A stretch of 64,000 nt of DNA from CAVPMW01 sp963706515 (GTDB lineage: Bacteria; Chloroflexota; Anaerolineae; Anaerolineales; UBA4823). This document shows, piece by piece, positions 38,297-51,422 of the stretch. The position numbers and the translations under genes are program-made. The notes below the pieces were generated by a model. That model saw nothing but the letters and a program-made list of their open reading frames with translations, had not been told where the DNA came from and did not search any database. Numbering within the stretch: position 1 is the stretch's first letter; each line of letters opens with the position of its first letter. The stretch lies in NCBI GenBank assembly GCA_963706515.1, contig CAVPMW010000010.1, positions 372,001-436,000 of the forward strand, read 5' to 3'.

Positions 38297-39169
38297 CTAA
38301 GGCGTCGCCGGAACGGCAGGCTTCTTCTGCTGGGCCGTGGTGGCGTTTTGAGCCGGAGCCTGGGCACCAGCCGGCGGGGCGCCGGTCTGATCGCCAGCTT
38401 TCTTCTGCTCCGCCTCGGCCGCCTTGGTCGCGAGCTCGGCCTGGCGCTTGCGGAACACCTCCATCAGCTGCCGCCGCGACTCTTCGTATTTCACGCTGTC
38501 GACCGGCGCACCGTCAAAAGCCTTGGCAAAGCCGCTCAGGGGCACGGGAAAGCCCATCGTCTTCTGCTGGATGTTCATGGCGGCCACGACCATCTGCTTG
38601 CCCTTGCGCATACTGTCCAACATTTCCTTGGTCAGCTCGAGCTGTACCTGGCAGCTCGTGGGAAAGCAGATTGCGTATTGCAGCTGAATTGGCTGTTCTT
38701 CATCGAGCTTCACCTGCACGCCGGCGGGGATCACAAGTGCGTAAGCCGTCGGTACCCTGATGAGAAGCTGCAGCTTCTCCTCACCCTCGACTTTGCGCAC
38801 CGCGGCGGCGATCAGAACCATGCCAGTGTTGGGCTCCAGGCCCTCGTGATTGATGAGGCAAATCTCCTTGTTGCCGGTCTGCTCGCTCTTCATGCAGAGC
38901 TTGACCCAGGCGTCCTCGGACGCCGCGCCGGCATCGCCGGCAGCCATCGGAGTGGCGCCCGGGGCCCCGGCGGGCGCGGCAGGCGCGCCTGCGGCCGGCG
39001 ATGATTTCGGCGCCTGTGTGGATTTGGGCTGGGGCTGACCTGCCGGCGGCTGTTGGGCCATCGCCAAAGGCGCGGCAAGCACCAAGGCGAGGGTGCCCGC
39101 GCCTGCGCACAGCATCAATCGAGCCGCGCCGCGGCTCAGCAAGTTCCATCGATCCCTGGAGCAGATCAT
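38297..39169 (-). CDS. Invasion-associated locus B (IalB) family protein
   Basis: 290 residues, intact. The signal peptide is LMLCAGAGTLALVLAAPLAM; then a Pro/Ala-rich spacer (residues 40-80), the IalB core with WVKLCMKSEQTGNKEICLIN, GEEKLLQLLIRVPTAYALV-like strands and QLQYAICFPTSCQVQLEL, whose four Cys likely form two disulfides, and a charged helical tail. IalB is a periplasmic or surface protein named in Bartonella; in free-living Rhizobiales the role is unknown. AAAGG precedes the ATG at 39169. Confidence 0.9.
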   Translation of the reverse strand: MICSRDRWNLLSRGAARLMLCAGAGTLALVLAAPLAMAQQPPAGQPQPKSTQAPKSSPAAGAPAAPAGAPGATPMAAGDAGAASEDAWVKLCMKSEQTGNKEICLINHEGLEPNTGMVLIAAAVRKVEGEEKLQLLIRVPTAYALVIPAGVQVKLDEEQPIQLQYAICFPTSCQVQLELTKEMLDSMRKGKQMVVAAMNIQQKTMGFPVPLSGFAKAFDGAPVDSVKYEESRRQLMEVFRKRQAELATKAAEAEQKKAGDQTGAPPAGAQAPAQNATTAQQKKPAVPATP

Positions 39170-39375
39170 CAATCGACCTTTCCTCTCTTCGCGGGCTGGT
39201 GCAGGTCGACTGAACGACCCCCATGCCCCGCATCCCTTGCCGATAGGGTCAATACCCGAAATGAGGCATAGACGTGGCTGCCAGCCTTGCATCTAGGGAC
39301 TTTCTTCGCCACCCGAGCAGCCCCGAACCCATTACATGACCGCCTGCAATTATACCGCCGATTGCGCTGTTGGCG

Positions 39376-41262
39376 ATGTTACCATTAACTCCCTGCTGCA
39401 ATGCGGAAAGCATCTATAGCCACGCGCGCTCCCCGTTGAAAGCCCCTATTTCATTGCTCGTTCTGAGCCTCTTCATGCTCCTCCCCGGCAGAGCCTGGGC
39501 AGAGCCGCGGGCGGGACTGGCCATGCACGGGGAGCCTCTCGAGGCCGAAGGCTTTACCCACTTTCCTTACGCCAATGCTGACGCTCCCAAGGGCGGACGC
39601 GCCGTCTTCGCCGTGCAAGGTTCCTTCGACAGTCTCAATCCGCTGATCGTCAAGGGCGCGGCGGCAGATGGCGTGCGCGAATACATCTATGAGAGCCTGC
39701 TCGCACGCGCCTATGATGAGCCCTTCAGCCTTTATGGCCTCATCGCCGAAAGCGTGGAGACGCCTGCCGACCGGAGCTTCGTCGAGTTCACGCTGCGCCC
39801 CGAGGCGAAGTTCTCCGATGGCGTGCCGATCACGGTGGAGGATGTGATCTTCTCCCATGCGCTGCTACGCGATCATGGCCGGCCCAATCACCGTTCCTAC
39901 TACAAGAAGGTCACCAAGGTGGAGAAGACGGGCCCGCGCAAAGTCAAATTCACCTTCGATGCGAGCGGCGACCGCGAGATGCCGCTCATCATCGGGTTGA
40001 TGCCGGTGTTGCCGCGCCATCTCATCGATCCCGAGCGATTCGAGAAGACCAGCCTCGTTCCCCCCATCGGCAGCGGTCCCTACACCATCGTCAACGTGGA
40101 CCCAGGCAAGAGCATCTCGTTCAAGCGCGATCCTGGTTATTGGGGGCGCGACCTTCCCGTCAATCGCGGGCTCTACAATTTCGAGGACATCCGCTTCGAC
40201 TATTACCGCGACGGGGGCAGCATGTTCGAAGCTTTCAAATCGGGCCTCGTCCGCTTGCGCAACGAGGACGATCCGACGCGCTGGACGGAGGGCTATACCT
40301 TCCCCGCCATTCGCGACGGGCGTGTCGTCAAGGAGGAGCTGCCGGTGGAAACGCCGGCCGGCATGTCCGCTCTGGCGTTCAACACGCGGCGTCCGCTATT
40401 CGCCGATCCGCGCGTGCGCGAGGCGCTGATCAAGCTGTTCGACTTCGAGTGGGTGAACCGCACCCTCTATCACGGCCAGTACGCGCGCACGGAAAGCTAT
40501 TTCGCGCGCTCGGACCTCAGCTCGCACGGACGCCCCGCCGACCAAGCCGAGCGCGCGCTGCTCGCGCCTTTCGCGGAACAGGTCAAGCCGTCCATCATGG
40601 ACGGTAGCTTCGCCTTTCCGGTCAGCGACGGCACCGGCGAGAACCGCGAGGGGCGGATCGAGGCGCTTCAGCTGCTGGAAGCCGCCGGCTATCAGCTGAC
40701 CGGCGGCAAGCTCATCAAGGTGGCGACCGGAGAGCCTTTCGAATTCGAGATTCTCGCCGCAACTCGCGGCCAGGAGCGGCTCTTGCTCACCTATGCGCGG
40801 GCCTTGAAACAGGTAGGAATCGAGGCTCGAATCCGGCAAGTTGATTCGGCCCAATATCAGCGGCGCAAGCAGACTTACGACTTCGACATGATCCAGTATT
40901 TCTGGCCGGTGTCGCTGTCGCCGGGAAATGAGCAGTCGTTTCGTTGGGGGAGCGAGGCTGCGGTGACCGAAGGCTCGTTCAACTATCCGGGCGTGAAAAG
41001 CGCAGGCGTGGACGCCATGATCGAGGCGATGCTCAAGGCCGAGGACCGGACGGGCTTCGTCTCTGCCGTGCGGGCGCTCGATCGCGTCCTGCTCTCGGGC
41101 GATTACCTCATTCCCCTGTTCCATTTGCCGCGCCAGTGGGTCGCACATTGGAGCGATCTGAAGCGGCCCGAAACCACCCCGCTTTACGGCTATCAGATCG
41201 ACGCGTGGTGGCTCGCGCCGTCCGGCGCCACGGCTGAAGGCGAAGGCACGCGCAAACCCTGA
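39376..41262 (+). CDS. Family 5 peptide-type substrate-binding protein
   Basis: About 628 residues, intact, YejA-like. Periplasmic: hydrophobic signal ISLLVLSLFMLLPGRAWAEP. The mature protein begins HGEPLEAEGFTHFPYANADA, with family features GGRAVFAVQGSFDSLNPLIV, VETPADRSFVEFTLRPEAKF, DVIFSHALLRDHGRPNH and IGSGPYTIVNVDPGKSISFK. A TTG at 39436 would give a shorter, more usual signal. Relatives bind oligopeptides or microcin C. No permease or ATPase genes adjoin; instead an AMP-ligase-like gene follows 7 bp later. Confidence 0.92.
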   Translation: MLPLTPCCNAESIYSHARSPLKAPISLLVLSLFMLLPGRAWAEPRAGLAMHGEPLEAEGFTHFPYANADAPKGGRAVFAVQGSFDSLNPLIVKGAAADGVREYIYESLLARAYDEPFSLYGLIAESVETPADRSFVEFTLRPEAKFSDGVPITVEDVIFSHALLRDHGRPNHRSYYKKVTKVEKTGPRKVKFTFDASGDREMPLIIGLMPVLPRHLIDPERFEKTSLVPPIGSGPYTIVNVDPGKSISFKRDPGYWGRDLPVNRGLYNFEDIRFDYYRDGGSMFEAFKSGLVRLRNEDDPTRWTEGYTFPAIRDGRVVKEELPVETPAGMSALAFNTRRPLFADPRVREALIKLFDFEWVNRTLYHGQYARTESYFARSDLSSHGRPADQAERALLAPFAEQVKPSIMDGSFAFPVSDGTGENREGRIEALQLLEAAGYQLTGGKLIKVATGEPFEFEILAATRGQERLLLTYARALKQVGIEARIRQVDSAQYQRRKQTYDFDMIQYFWPVSLSPGNEQSFRWGSEAAVTEGSFNYPGVKSAGVDAMIEAMLKAEDRTGFVSAVRALDRVLLSGDYLIPLFHLPRQWVAHWSDLKRPETTPLYGYQIDAWWLAPSGATAEGEGTRKP

Positions 41263-41269
41263 TGGACCC

Positions 41270-42877
41270 ATGAGCACGCTCCCCATTGAGGCTATTGAGA
41301 GGAAAGAGGAGAGCGCCCCGCTCACGGCGGAAGGGCTGCTCAGGCGCCGCGCGAACCAGAGGCCCGGCGTCACGGCGCTCTCCGATCCGCCCAATCTTCA
41401 GGCGCTCGGCTTGGGCTGGCCGCGATCCTTCAACTATCATGAGGCCGACGCTGCGGTGGACGCGCTCGCCTCCTACTTCATCGAGCTTGGGCTTCTGCCC
41501 GGCGATACGATCGCCGTACAACTGCCCAATCTCGCGCTGTCCCCGCTGACGCTGCTTGCGGCCTGGCGCGCCGGGTTGACGGTGGCGGCGCTGCCGATGC
41601 TGTGGCGGAGGCACGAAGTCGGCAGGGTTTGCGACGAGATCGAGCCCAAGGCTCTCATCGGCGTCTCCCGCTTCGCCGGCGAGAGCCAGGCGGAGACGCT
41701 GTGCGCGATCGCCGCCAGCCATCTCTCGGTGCGCTTTGTGCTCGGCTTCGGCCCCGATCTTCCCGACGGCGTTGCCTCTCTCGATGAGGCGATCGAGGCG
41801 GGGCGAGGCGGCTCAGTCCGCCCCATCGAGGCGCCGCTGCGGATGGGTCCGGCCATGATCAATTTCACGGCGCGGGCCGGCCTGCCGTTTCTGCCGGTCG
41901 TCCGCACCGAGGACGAGCTCCTGGCGCAAGGGGCCATGACCGTGCTGGCGCTCGACCTCGATACCCGCGACGTGATCCTCAACCCCTATCCTTTGACGGG
42001 GCCTGCCGGGCTTGCGCTCGGGCTCATGCCGTGGCTGATAGCCGGCGCCACGCTCGCCCAGCATCATCCCTTCGACTATGCGGCGTTCGTCGAGCAGCTT
42101 TTCGCCACGGGCGCGACCGCGACGGCGCTCCCCTCCCCGGTACTTGCCGAACTTGCCAAAGACGGCGTGTTGCAAGCACCCCAATGCCGCTTGAGACGGC
42201 TCGGCGCGGTGTGGCCGATGTTCGGCCAAACCGAGCCGCCTCCGTTGGATGGCGCCGCCGCCCTCCTGTTCGATCTCTATCCGCTTGGCGACCTCGCAAG
42301 CGTCGTGCTCCGACGCGAGAGCCGCGCCAATCCTGCCTCCCTGCCACTCGGTAAGATTTACCTCGAGGAGGAGGGCGAGGGCGCCGTGTTCGTCGAGACG
42401 AGGCTACGCGCGCGCAGCGATGGAGAACGCGAGCTCATGTTGCGCGGTCCGGTCGTTCCGCAAGGTGCCCCCGGAGGACTGCTTGCCCGCGGCCGGGACG
42501 GCTTTGTCGGGACGGGTCTTTGTGGAGCGATCGATGGCACTGACGGCATGAGCTTGCGGCTCAACGGAGATCCAGAGCTTTTGCGTCACGGGGGTTTGTC
42601 GATTGCCGCAAGCGAGTTCGACGAGCTTTATCGCAGCTTCCCCGGCTTCCTCGACGCCGCCTGCTTCGTGCTTCCCGATCCCCTTGTCGGCGACCGCGTC
42701 TTCGCCGCCGTGGTGCCGAGACCTGGCGAGCCTGTTTCGCTCGAGGCGCTGCATCGATTCCTGGAGCAACGAGGGGTCGCGCTCTACAAGTTTCCGGACC
42801 AGCTTCTCGTCGTGAAGCAGATGCCGCGCGACGCCGACGGCCGCCTTCTGCGCGAGCAGATTTTGCAGCAGGTTTAG
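41270..42877 (+). CDS. AMP-ligase-like (ANL) protein with degenerate motifs
   Basis: 535 residues, intact. The overall fold of an acyl/aryl-CoA synthetase is clear: the front domain has LLRRRANQRPGVTALSD, LGLLPGDTIAVQLPNLAL, NPYPLTGPAGLALGLMPWLI and HPFDYAAFVEQLFATGATAT, and the small C-terminal domain ends FPDQLLVVKQMPRDADGRLL. However, the ATP-binding P-loop TSGTTGxPK is replaced by NFTARAGLPFLPVV and the A10 Lys (GK) by Gly-Arg, so classic adenylation is doubtful. It follows a periplasmic binding protein by 7 bp, so the two are probably one transcript. Confidence 0.85.
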   Translation: MSTLPIEAIERKEESAPLTAEGLLRRRANQRPGVTALSDPPNLQALGLGWPRSFNYHEADAAVDALASYFIELGLLPGDTIAVQLPNLALSPLTLLAAWRAGLTVAALPMLWRRHEVGRVCDEIEPKALIGVSRFAGESQAETLCAIAASHLSVRFVLGFGPDLPDGVASLDEAIEAGRGGSVRPIEAPLRMGPAMINFTARAGLPFLPVVRTEDELLAQGAMTVLALDLDTRDVILNPYPLTGPAGLALGLMPWLIAGATLAQHHPFDYAAFVEQLFATGATATALPSPVLAELAKDGVLQAPQCRLRRLGAVWPMFGQTEPPPLDGAAALLFDLYPLGDLASVVLRRESRANPASLPLGKIYLEEEGEGAVFVETRLRARSDGERELMLRGPVVPQGAPGGLLARGRDGFVGTGLCGAIDGTDGMSLRLNGDPELLRHGGLSIAASEFDELYRSFPGFLDAACFVLPDPLVGDRVFAAVVPRPGEPVSLEALHRFLEQRGVALYKFPDQLLVVKQMPRDADGRLLREQILQQV

Positions 42878-42918
42878 CCCCCTCTGCCCAGTGGGGAGAG
42901 GTCGAGTTCGTGTTGTGG

Positions 42919-46449
<3,531 letters not shown>

Positions 46450-46469
46450 TGGTCAGAGGCTTACGTCGG

Positions 46470-46745
46470 TCAGCCCGTCGGGGTAAGGCCGTGGAAACGC
46501 CTGAGGCGCTCTATGAGTTCGTCGAGGTCAGGCTCGCCGAGGGAATATCCTTCGAGCACGCAGCTCTCGATGGCGGGATCGGGCGTTTCGATCAGGCGCT
46601 CGAACAAGGCAATATCGACGGCGTTCATCCCGTCGAGGGTTTGTTCGGCGAAGCGGCCGAGCAGGAAATCCATCTCCTTTGAGCCGCGATGCGTCGCCCG
46701 CCACAGCGCCCGGCGGCGGCGCATGCCAAGATCACTGCCGGACAT
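46470..46745 (-). CDS. sdhE: FAD assembly factor SdhE
   Basis: SdhE (DUF339) promotes covalent flavin attachment to succinate dehydrogenase. 91 residues, intact, usual length. The family signature is RRRRALWRATHRGSKEMDFL followed by LGRF. The tail is short. It is upstream of mfd on the same strand and faces recG, as in many Rhizobiales. Confidence 0.93.
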   Translation of the reverse strand: MSGSDLGMRRRRALWRATHRGSKEMDFLLGRFAEQTLDGMNAVDIALFERLIETPDPAIESCVLEGYSLGEPDLDELIERLRRFHGLTPTG

Positions 46746-46872
46746 ATTGAGCTTTCCTGTGCCGCAGCTTGTGGGTTAGAGCCAGCGCGCTCAGTCTGTC
46801 AAGGACGCACCCAAATCGGCCCTCGCAGTGTATATGGTGTATGCCCCAACGGCTGGGCAGGTTCTAAGGCTG

Positions 46873-47042
46873 CTCACCCCTCACCCTCCGCCATGCGACT
46901 TGCGCGAGCTACGTCGCGCAAGATCGCGGCGGAAAGCCCTCTCCCACAAGGGGAGGGGGGAGCGTGGTGTCGGCGCGGCCTCCAACCCTCTCCCCTCGTG
47001 GGAGAGGGTGGCGCACTCTTTAGAGCGCGCCGGGTGAGGGGG
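46873..47042. repeat. Palindromic repeat between sdhE and recG
   Basis: Outer arms CTCACCCCTCACCCTCCGCC and GGGTGAGGGGG, with an inner pair of hairpins CCCTCTCCCACAAGGGGAGG and CCCTCTCCCCTCGTGGGAGAGGG and a core ACTTGCGCGAGCTACGTCGCGC. This is a well-known class of intergenic repeat in Proteobacteria. It fills most of the 320-bp gap, and no gene is seen in the rest. Confidence 0.8.
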
Positions 47043-47069
47043 ACGAGGAAGTGCATTAGGGTGGCTCAC

Positions 47070-49208
47070 ATGCGCCCGCACCGGTTAGCCCCCCTCTTCG
47101 CCACCGTCCGCTCCTTGAAGGGCGTGGGGCCCAAGGTCGAGGGGCTCATGAACAAGCTGGTCGCCCCCCGCCATGAGGGGGCGCACGCGCGCGTTATCGA
47201 TCTCCTATGGCACCTGCCGGCCGGCATCATCGACCGCGTCATCACGCCCCGTATCGCCGATGCCAGCATCGGCGACCTCGCCACGCTCGAAGTCACCGTG
47301 ACGGAGCACCGGCCGGGCGGCGGGCGAAGGCGAGGACCGCGGGCGCCCTATCGCGTGCTGGTCGAGGATGGGGCGGGTGCCGCGCTCGAGCTCGTCTATT
47401 TCAATGCCGATCCCGCCTATCTCAAGCGGCTCCTGCCCGAGGGGAGCAAGCGTCTCATCTCCGGCAAACTCGAATCCTATGACGGGTGGCTGCAAATGCC
47501 CCATCCCGACCATGTGGTGAAAATCGAAGACGCGCAGGCCGGTGGCAGCGGGGCACTCCCCTTGCACGAGCCTGTCTATCCGCTCACCGCGGGCCTCACC
47601 AACACCACGCTGCGCAAGGCCATCGGAGAGGCTCTGGCGCGGCTGCCGGCGCTGCCGGAGTGGATCGACGCCGGCGTTCTCGCCCAACATGGCTGGCCAT
47701 CCTTCGGCGAAGCGCTGGCGCGCCTGCATGCGCCTGAGGCCGAGGCCGATTTCATCCCCTCAGCTCCAGCGCGGGCGCGGCTCGCCTACGACGAGCTGCT
47801 CGCCAACCAGCTTGCGCTGGCCGTGATCCGCCAGCGGCTCAAGCGGCGCGCCGGACGGCGGCTTGCCGCGACGGCCAAGCTGCGCAAGGGCATTCTCGCC
47901 GCGCTTCCCTTCGCGCTGACCGGCGCGCAAGTGCGCGCGCTCGCCGAGATCGATAACGATCTCAAAAGCCCACACCGCATGCTTCGCCTGCTCCAGGGCG
48001 ATGTCGGCAGCGGCAAGACCGTGGTGGCGCTGCTCGCCATGGCGACCGCCGTGGAAGCGGGCGCGCAAGCGGCACTGATGGCGCCGACCGAGCTCTTGGC
48101 GCGCCAGCATCTTCAGACCATCAGCGGCTTCGGCGCGGCGGCGGGGCTCCGCATCGCGCTGCTCACCGGCCGCGAGCGCGGCCGCGAGCGTGCAGAGATC
48201 ATCGACGCGCTGCAGGAGGGACGCATCGACATCCTGATCGGGACGCACGCGCTCTTCCAGGAGAACATCGTGTTCCGCGATCTCGGCCTGGTGGTCATCG
48301 ACGAGCAGCACAGATTCGGCGTGCATCAGCGGCTTGCGCTCCAGGCCAAGGGCTCAGGCCTCGGCGCCGAACTCCTGGTGATGACGGCGACGCCGATCCC
48401 GCGCACGCTGCTGCTGACGAGCTACGGCGACATGGACGTGTCGCGGCTCGACGAAAAACCGCCCGGACGGAAGCCGATTGCCACCCGCACCCTGCCGCTC
48501 GAACGGCTCGACGAGGTCGTCTCCGGCATCGAGCGCACCATGCAGGACGGTGCGCAGATCTACTGGGTCTGCCCGCTCGTCGCCGAATTTGAGCTGCTCG
48601 ACCTGGCCGCGGCCGAGGAACGCTACGCCGCGCTTCGCGCTCGCTTCGGCGATCGTATCGGCCTCGTCCATGGCAGGCTCGCGGGCAAGGACAAGGACCG
48701 CGTCATGGCGGCGTTTGCCTCGGGCGCCCTGTCGATCCTGGTGTCGACCACCGTCATCGAGGTCGGCGTCGACGTGCCGAAAGCGTCCATCATGATCATC
48801 GAGCATGCCGAGCGTTTCGGTCTCGCCCAGCTCCACCAGCTGAGGGGCCGGGTCGGCCGGGGCGCCAAGGAGTCCTCGTGCATCTTGCTCTATCGCCAGC
48901 CTTTGTCCGAGACCGCGCGCGAAAGGCTCAATGTCATGCGCCGGACCGAGGACGGGTTCGTCATCGCCGAGGAGGATTTAAGGCTTCGCGGTGGCGGCGA
49001 AATGCTCGGCACACGGCAGAGCGGGGTTCCTCTGTTCCGCATTGCCAGCCTGCCCGAGCACCAGGCGCTGCTTGAGGCCGCGCGCGACCAGGCGCGGCTC
49101 AAATTAACGCGCGACCCTGAGCTTAAAGGGCAGGATGCCGAGACGATGAAACTTTTGCTCTATCTCTTCGAGCGCGACGACGCGATTAAGCTGATGCGGG
49201 CTGGGTAG
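47070..49208 (+). CDS. recG: ATP-dependent DNA helicase RecG
   Basis: RecG reverses stalled forks and branch-migrates junctions. 712 residues, intact. Wedge/OB domain at about 55-160 (PYRVLVEDGAGAALELVYFN); Walker A GDVGSGKTV near 310; DExH box VIDEQHRFGVHQ near 410; TATPIPRTLLLTSYGDMD; C-terminal QLRGRVGRGAKESS and GGGEMLGTRQSG. The ATG at 47070 (MRPHRLAPLFATVRSL) is chosen for fit; a GTG at 47061 is also in frame. Ends 15 bp from the DUF502 gene, tail to tail. Confidence 0.97.
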   Translation: MRPHRLAPLFATVRSLKGVGPKVEGLMNKLVAPRHEGAHARVIDLLWHLPAGIIDRVITPRIADASIGDLATLEVTVTEHRPGGGRRRGPRAPYRVLVEDGAGAALELVYFNADPAYLKRLLPEGSKRLISGKLESYDGWLQMPHPDHVVKIEDAQAGGSGALPLHEPVYPLTAGLTNTTLRKAIGEALARLPALPEWIDAGVLAQHGWPSFGEALARLHAPEAEADFIPSAPARARLAYDELLANQLALAVIRQRLKRRAGRRLAATAKLRKGILAALPFALTGAQVRALAEIDNDLKSPHRMLRLLQGDVGSGKTVVALLAMATAVEAGAQAALMAPTELLARQHLQTISGFGAAAGLRIALLTGRERGRERAEIIDALQEGRIDILIGTHALFQENIVFRDLGLVVIDEQHRFGVHQRLALQAKGSGLGAELLVMTATPIPRTLLLTSYGDMDVSRLDEKPPGRKPIATRTLPLERLDEVVSGIERTMQDGAQIYWVCPLVAEFELLDLAAAEERYAALRARFGDRIGLVHGRLAGKDKDRVMAAFASGALSILVSTTVIEVGVDVPKASIMIIEHAERFGLAQLHQLRGRVGRGAKESSCILLYRQPLSETARERLNVMRRTEDGFVIAEEDLRLRGGGEMLGTRQSGVPLFRIASLPEHQALLEAARDQARLKLTRDPELKGQDAETMKLLLYLFERDDAIKLMRAG

Positions 49209-49223
49209 GCCGAACGAGTTCGG

Positions 49224-50009
49224 CTAAACGACGGGCTCTTCCTCGGGCACGGGCTTGGCGGCTTTGGCCTTGGCGAGCTTCCGCAACTCTTCCTGCTGCT
49301 GGTCGGGGCCGACGAGACCGGCGGAGACAACGAGTTTCGCCGCATCCTCGACGGAAAGATCGAGGGTGATCACCTCGCTCGCCCGTACGAAGACGATGAA
49401 GCCCGTGGTGGGGTTGGGACCGTTCGGCATGAACACGGTAATCAGCGGATTGCCCTCGCCAATCTTGTCCTCGATCTCTTGCGGTGGGTCGCCGGCAAGG
49501 AACACGAGCGCGTAAAGCCCCTTCCGAGGAAACTCGATCAGCCCAACGCGCTTGAACGAGGTCCCGCTCTTGGAGAACACCGTCGTGAAGATCTGCTTGA
49601 TCAGCCGGTAGACGCCGCGCACCACCGGCATGCGGTCGAGCATCATCTCGCCATAGCTCACAATGGTCCGCCCGAACAAATTGGCGGTCAGCGCGCCGAT
49701 CACCATCAGACCGAAGATGCCGACGATGAGACCCACGCCCGGCACATTGAAGGGAAGATAAGTCTCGGGCAGATAGGCCTGGGGGATGAGCGGCTTCACC
49801 CAGGCATCGACCAGGTTGATGAACGACCACACGACGTAAATGGTGATGGCGACGGGGCCCACGACGATCAGGCCCGTGAGGAAATAGCCGCGCAGCCGCG
49901 CGCCGAGATGGGAGGAGGGAGGCTCCTCTGTCCCGAGCAGGACGAGCTGATCCTGCGGCTCAGGCGCCGCGCTCTCTTGCTCGGGTGTGGGCTTGTTCTT
50001 GATCTTCAT
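49224..50009 (-). CDS. DUF502 membrane protein
   Basis: 261 residues, intact. Two membrane segments: GYFLTGLIVVGPVAITIYVV and VPGVGLIVGIFGLMVIGAL. The conserved core is DRMPVVRGVYRLIKQIFTTV followed by FKRVGLIEFPRKGLYALVFL and FMPNGPNPTTGFIVFV. Function is unknown; the family is often found next to recG in Alphaproteobacteria, as here. Both tails are charged. The ATG at 50009 (MKIKNKPTPEQE) is preferred to one eight codons earlier. Confidence 0.9.
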   Translation of the reverse strand: MKIKNKPTPEQESAAPEPQDQLVLLGTEEPPSSHLGARLRGYFLTGLIVVGPVAITIYVVWSFINLVDAWVKPLIPQAYLPETYLPFNVPGVGLIVGIFGLMVIGALTANLFGRTIVSYGEMMLDRMPVVRGVYRLIKQIFTTVFSKSGTSFKRVGLIEFPRKGLYALVFLAGDPPQEIEDKIGEGNPLITVFMPNGPNPTTGFIVFVRASEVITLDLSVEDAAKLVVSAGLVGPDQQQEELRKLAKAKAAKPVPEEEPVV

Positions 50010-50172
50010 GGAGCTTTCAAATCGATGATCCAAAGATACCTACCGCTTGCGGCACGGTCTGGCGACATAGTCTCACTGCCGAGCGCCTTAGCACATCCTC
50101 ATTACTGATGTGAGGCTTGGCTGATACGCAGGACGCGGACTACGCTTCGACGGCGCATGCGGGGATATGCGC

Positions 50173-51390
50173 CTATTGCGTGGCGGGAGAGCAATCGATT
50201 CCGCTTCGCTTCAAGGCATTGCAGACCTTAAGGCTTTCCGCCTTGTCCGGGAAGGGTCCGATCCTGAGGCTGTAGAAGGTGCCGAAACTGCCGATATCGA
50301 CTCTCTCAATTTCAGGCCGGATCCCGGCGAGATTCTGGTTCTGCGACACCTGCTTCCACAGCGCCTTCGCCTCATCATCCGAGCGGCTGGTCGCAAGTTG
50401 CAGGCGGTACGCGCCGCCGGCTGACGGAGATGCCGCCGGTTGCGCCGCAGGGTCCGCTTCCGCGGTTCGGTTGAACAGGCGCTGCCAGCGGCTCTTGCTT
50501 TCGCTTCCGCCGGCGCCGACGCCGGCGGAGGCCTCCTGGGTGTCGGTGGTCGTGGACCAGTTCGAGCCGGCGGCAGCGGCGGAAGGCGCAGGCGGCGGCT
50601 TGCTCGGCGGCGGTGCGGGCGCTGCCGACGGCTCCGGGGCGGGCGATTGCGTTGCTGACGAGCCGGTCACAGATCCGAACCAGCGGGTGAGACGGTTGCG
50701 CCCGCCGCTGCTGCTTTGCTGCTGCTCTCCCGCAACCGAGGTGTCCCAGGCGCTTGGCGTAGCGTTGGCCGTGCGGGTCGGCGCGGGCTCCGAGGGCTCG
50801 TTCCGCGGCGCCGGGGCCGATGCGCTCGAGCCGCCCTGATCCTCTGGGCGCACCTCGGTGGCAAAGGCGGCAATGGCGGCTGCCCCTTCGGGCGCACCCC
50901 CGCCTTCGGCGATGAGATCGTCGACCGCGCGGCTCCCTCCGGCCTTTCGCGCCGCCGCGAGCTCAGCCTCGCCCTCTTTGCTGAGGCCCGCAGCCTGAAA
51001 GGCGAGGCCACGGTTCACCAGCGCCTTGACCCGGTCAGGCTCCGGCAGCCCGAGCCAGATGGCGGCGCCAAGATCGGCGACGGCCCGGGCTGGCTCGCCC
51101 ATCTTGCGATAGGCGATGCCCCGGAGATAAAGGGCCTTGGCGGCATCGCCCGGCGAGGCGCTGTCGGAGTTGATCGTGGCCGAGAGCTGCCGCACCGCAT
51201 TGTCGTATTTGCCGGCGGCGAGAGAGGCGGCGCCGCTTTTAAGCCCGGCATCCTGGGCGTGGGCGCGCCCGAAGGCTGCGCACAGCGCAAGCGACGCGCC
51301 AAGAACGCAGGCGCGCGGAAGAAAGCGCCCGCCGAAAGCAAGACGGCGCGCCCGGAAGAACTTCCGCTTATCGGCCATGTTCTTGCTCAA
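50173..51390 (-). CDS. Secreted TPR and SPOR domain protein
   Basis: 405 residues, intact. A signal peptide (FLPRACVLGASLALCAAFGR, cleavage at AHA) is followed by TPR-like helices (ALYLRGIAYRKMGEPARAVA; VNRGLAFQAAGLSKEGEAEL), a Ser/Pro-rich spacer (about 195-310) and a C-terminal SPOR domain (YRLQLATSRSDDEAKALWKQ to IGPFPDKAESLKVCNALKRS). SPOR domains bind peptidoglycan stripped of stem peptides at the division site. It lies directly downstream of glmS on the same strand, 30 bp away, which fits a cell-wall role. Confidence 0.9.
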   Translation of the reverse strand: MSKNMADKRKFFRARRLAFGGRFLPRACVLGASLALCAAFGRAHAQDAGLKSGAASLAAGKYDNAVRQLSATINSDSASPGDAAKALYLRGIAYRKMGEPARAVADLGAAIWLGLPEPDRVKALVNRGLAFQAAGLSKEGEAELAAARKAGGSRAVDDLIAEGGGAPEGAAAIAAFATEVRPEDQGGSSASAPAPRNEPSEPAPTRTANATPSAWDTSVAGEQQQSSSGGRNRLTRWFGSVTGSSATQSPAPEPSAAPAPPPSKPPPAPSAAAAGSNWSTTTDTQEASAGVGAGGSESKSRWQRLFNRTAEADPAAQPAASPSAGGAYRLQLATSRSDDEAKALWKQVSQNQNLAGIRPEIERVDIGSFGTFYSLRIGPFPDKAESLKVCNALKRSGIDCSPATQ

Positions 51391-51422
51391 CCAGAGAAAT
51401 CGGGCAAATCCGAGGCTTTAGT

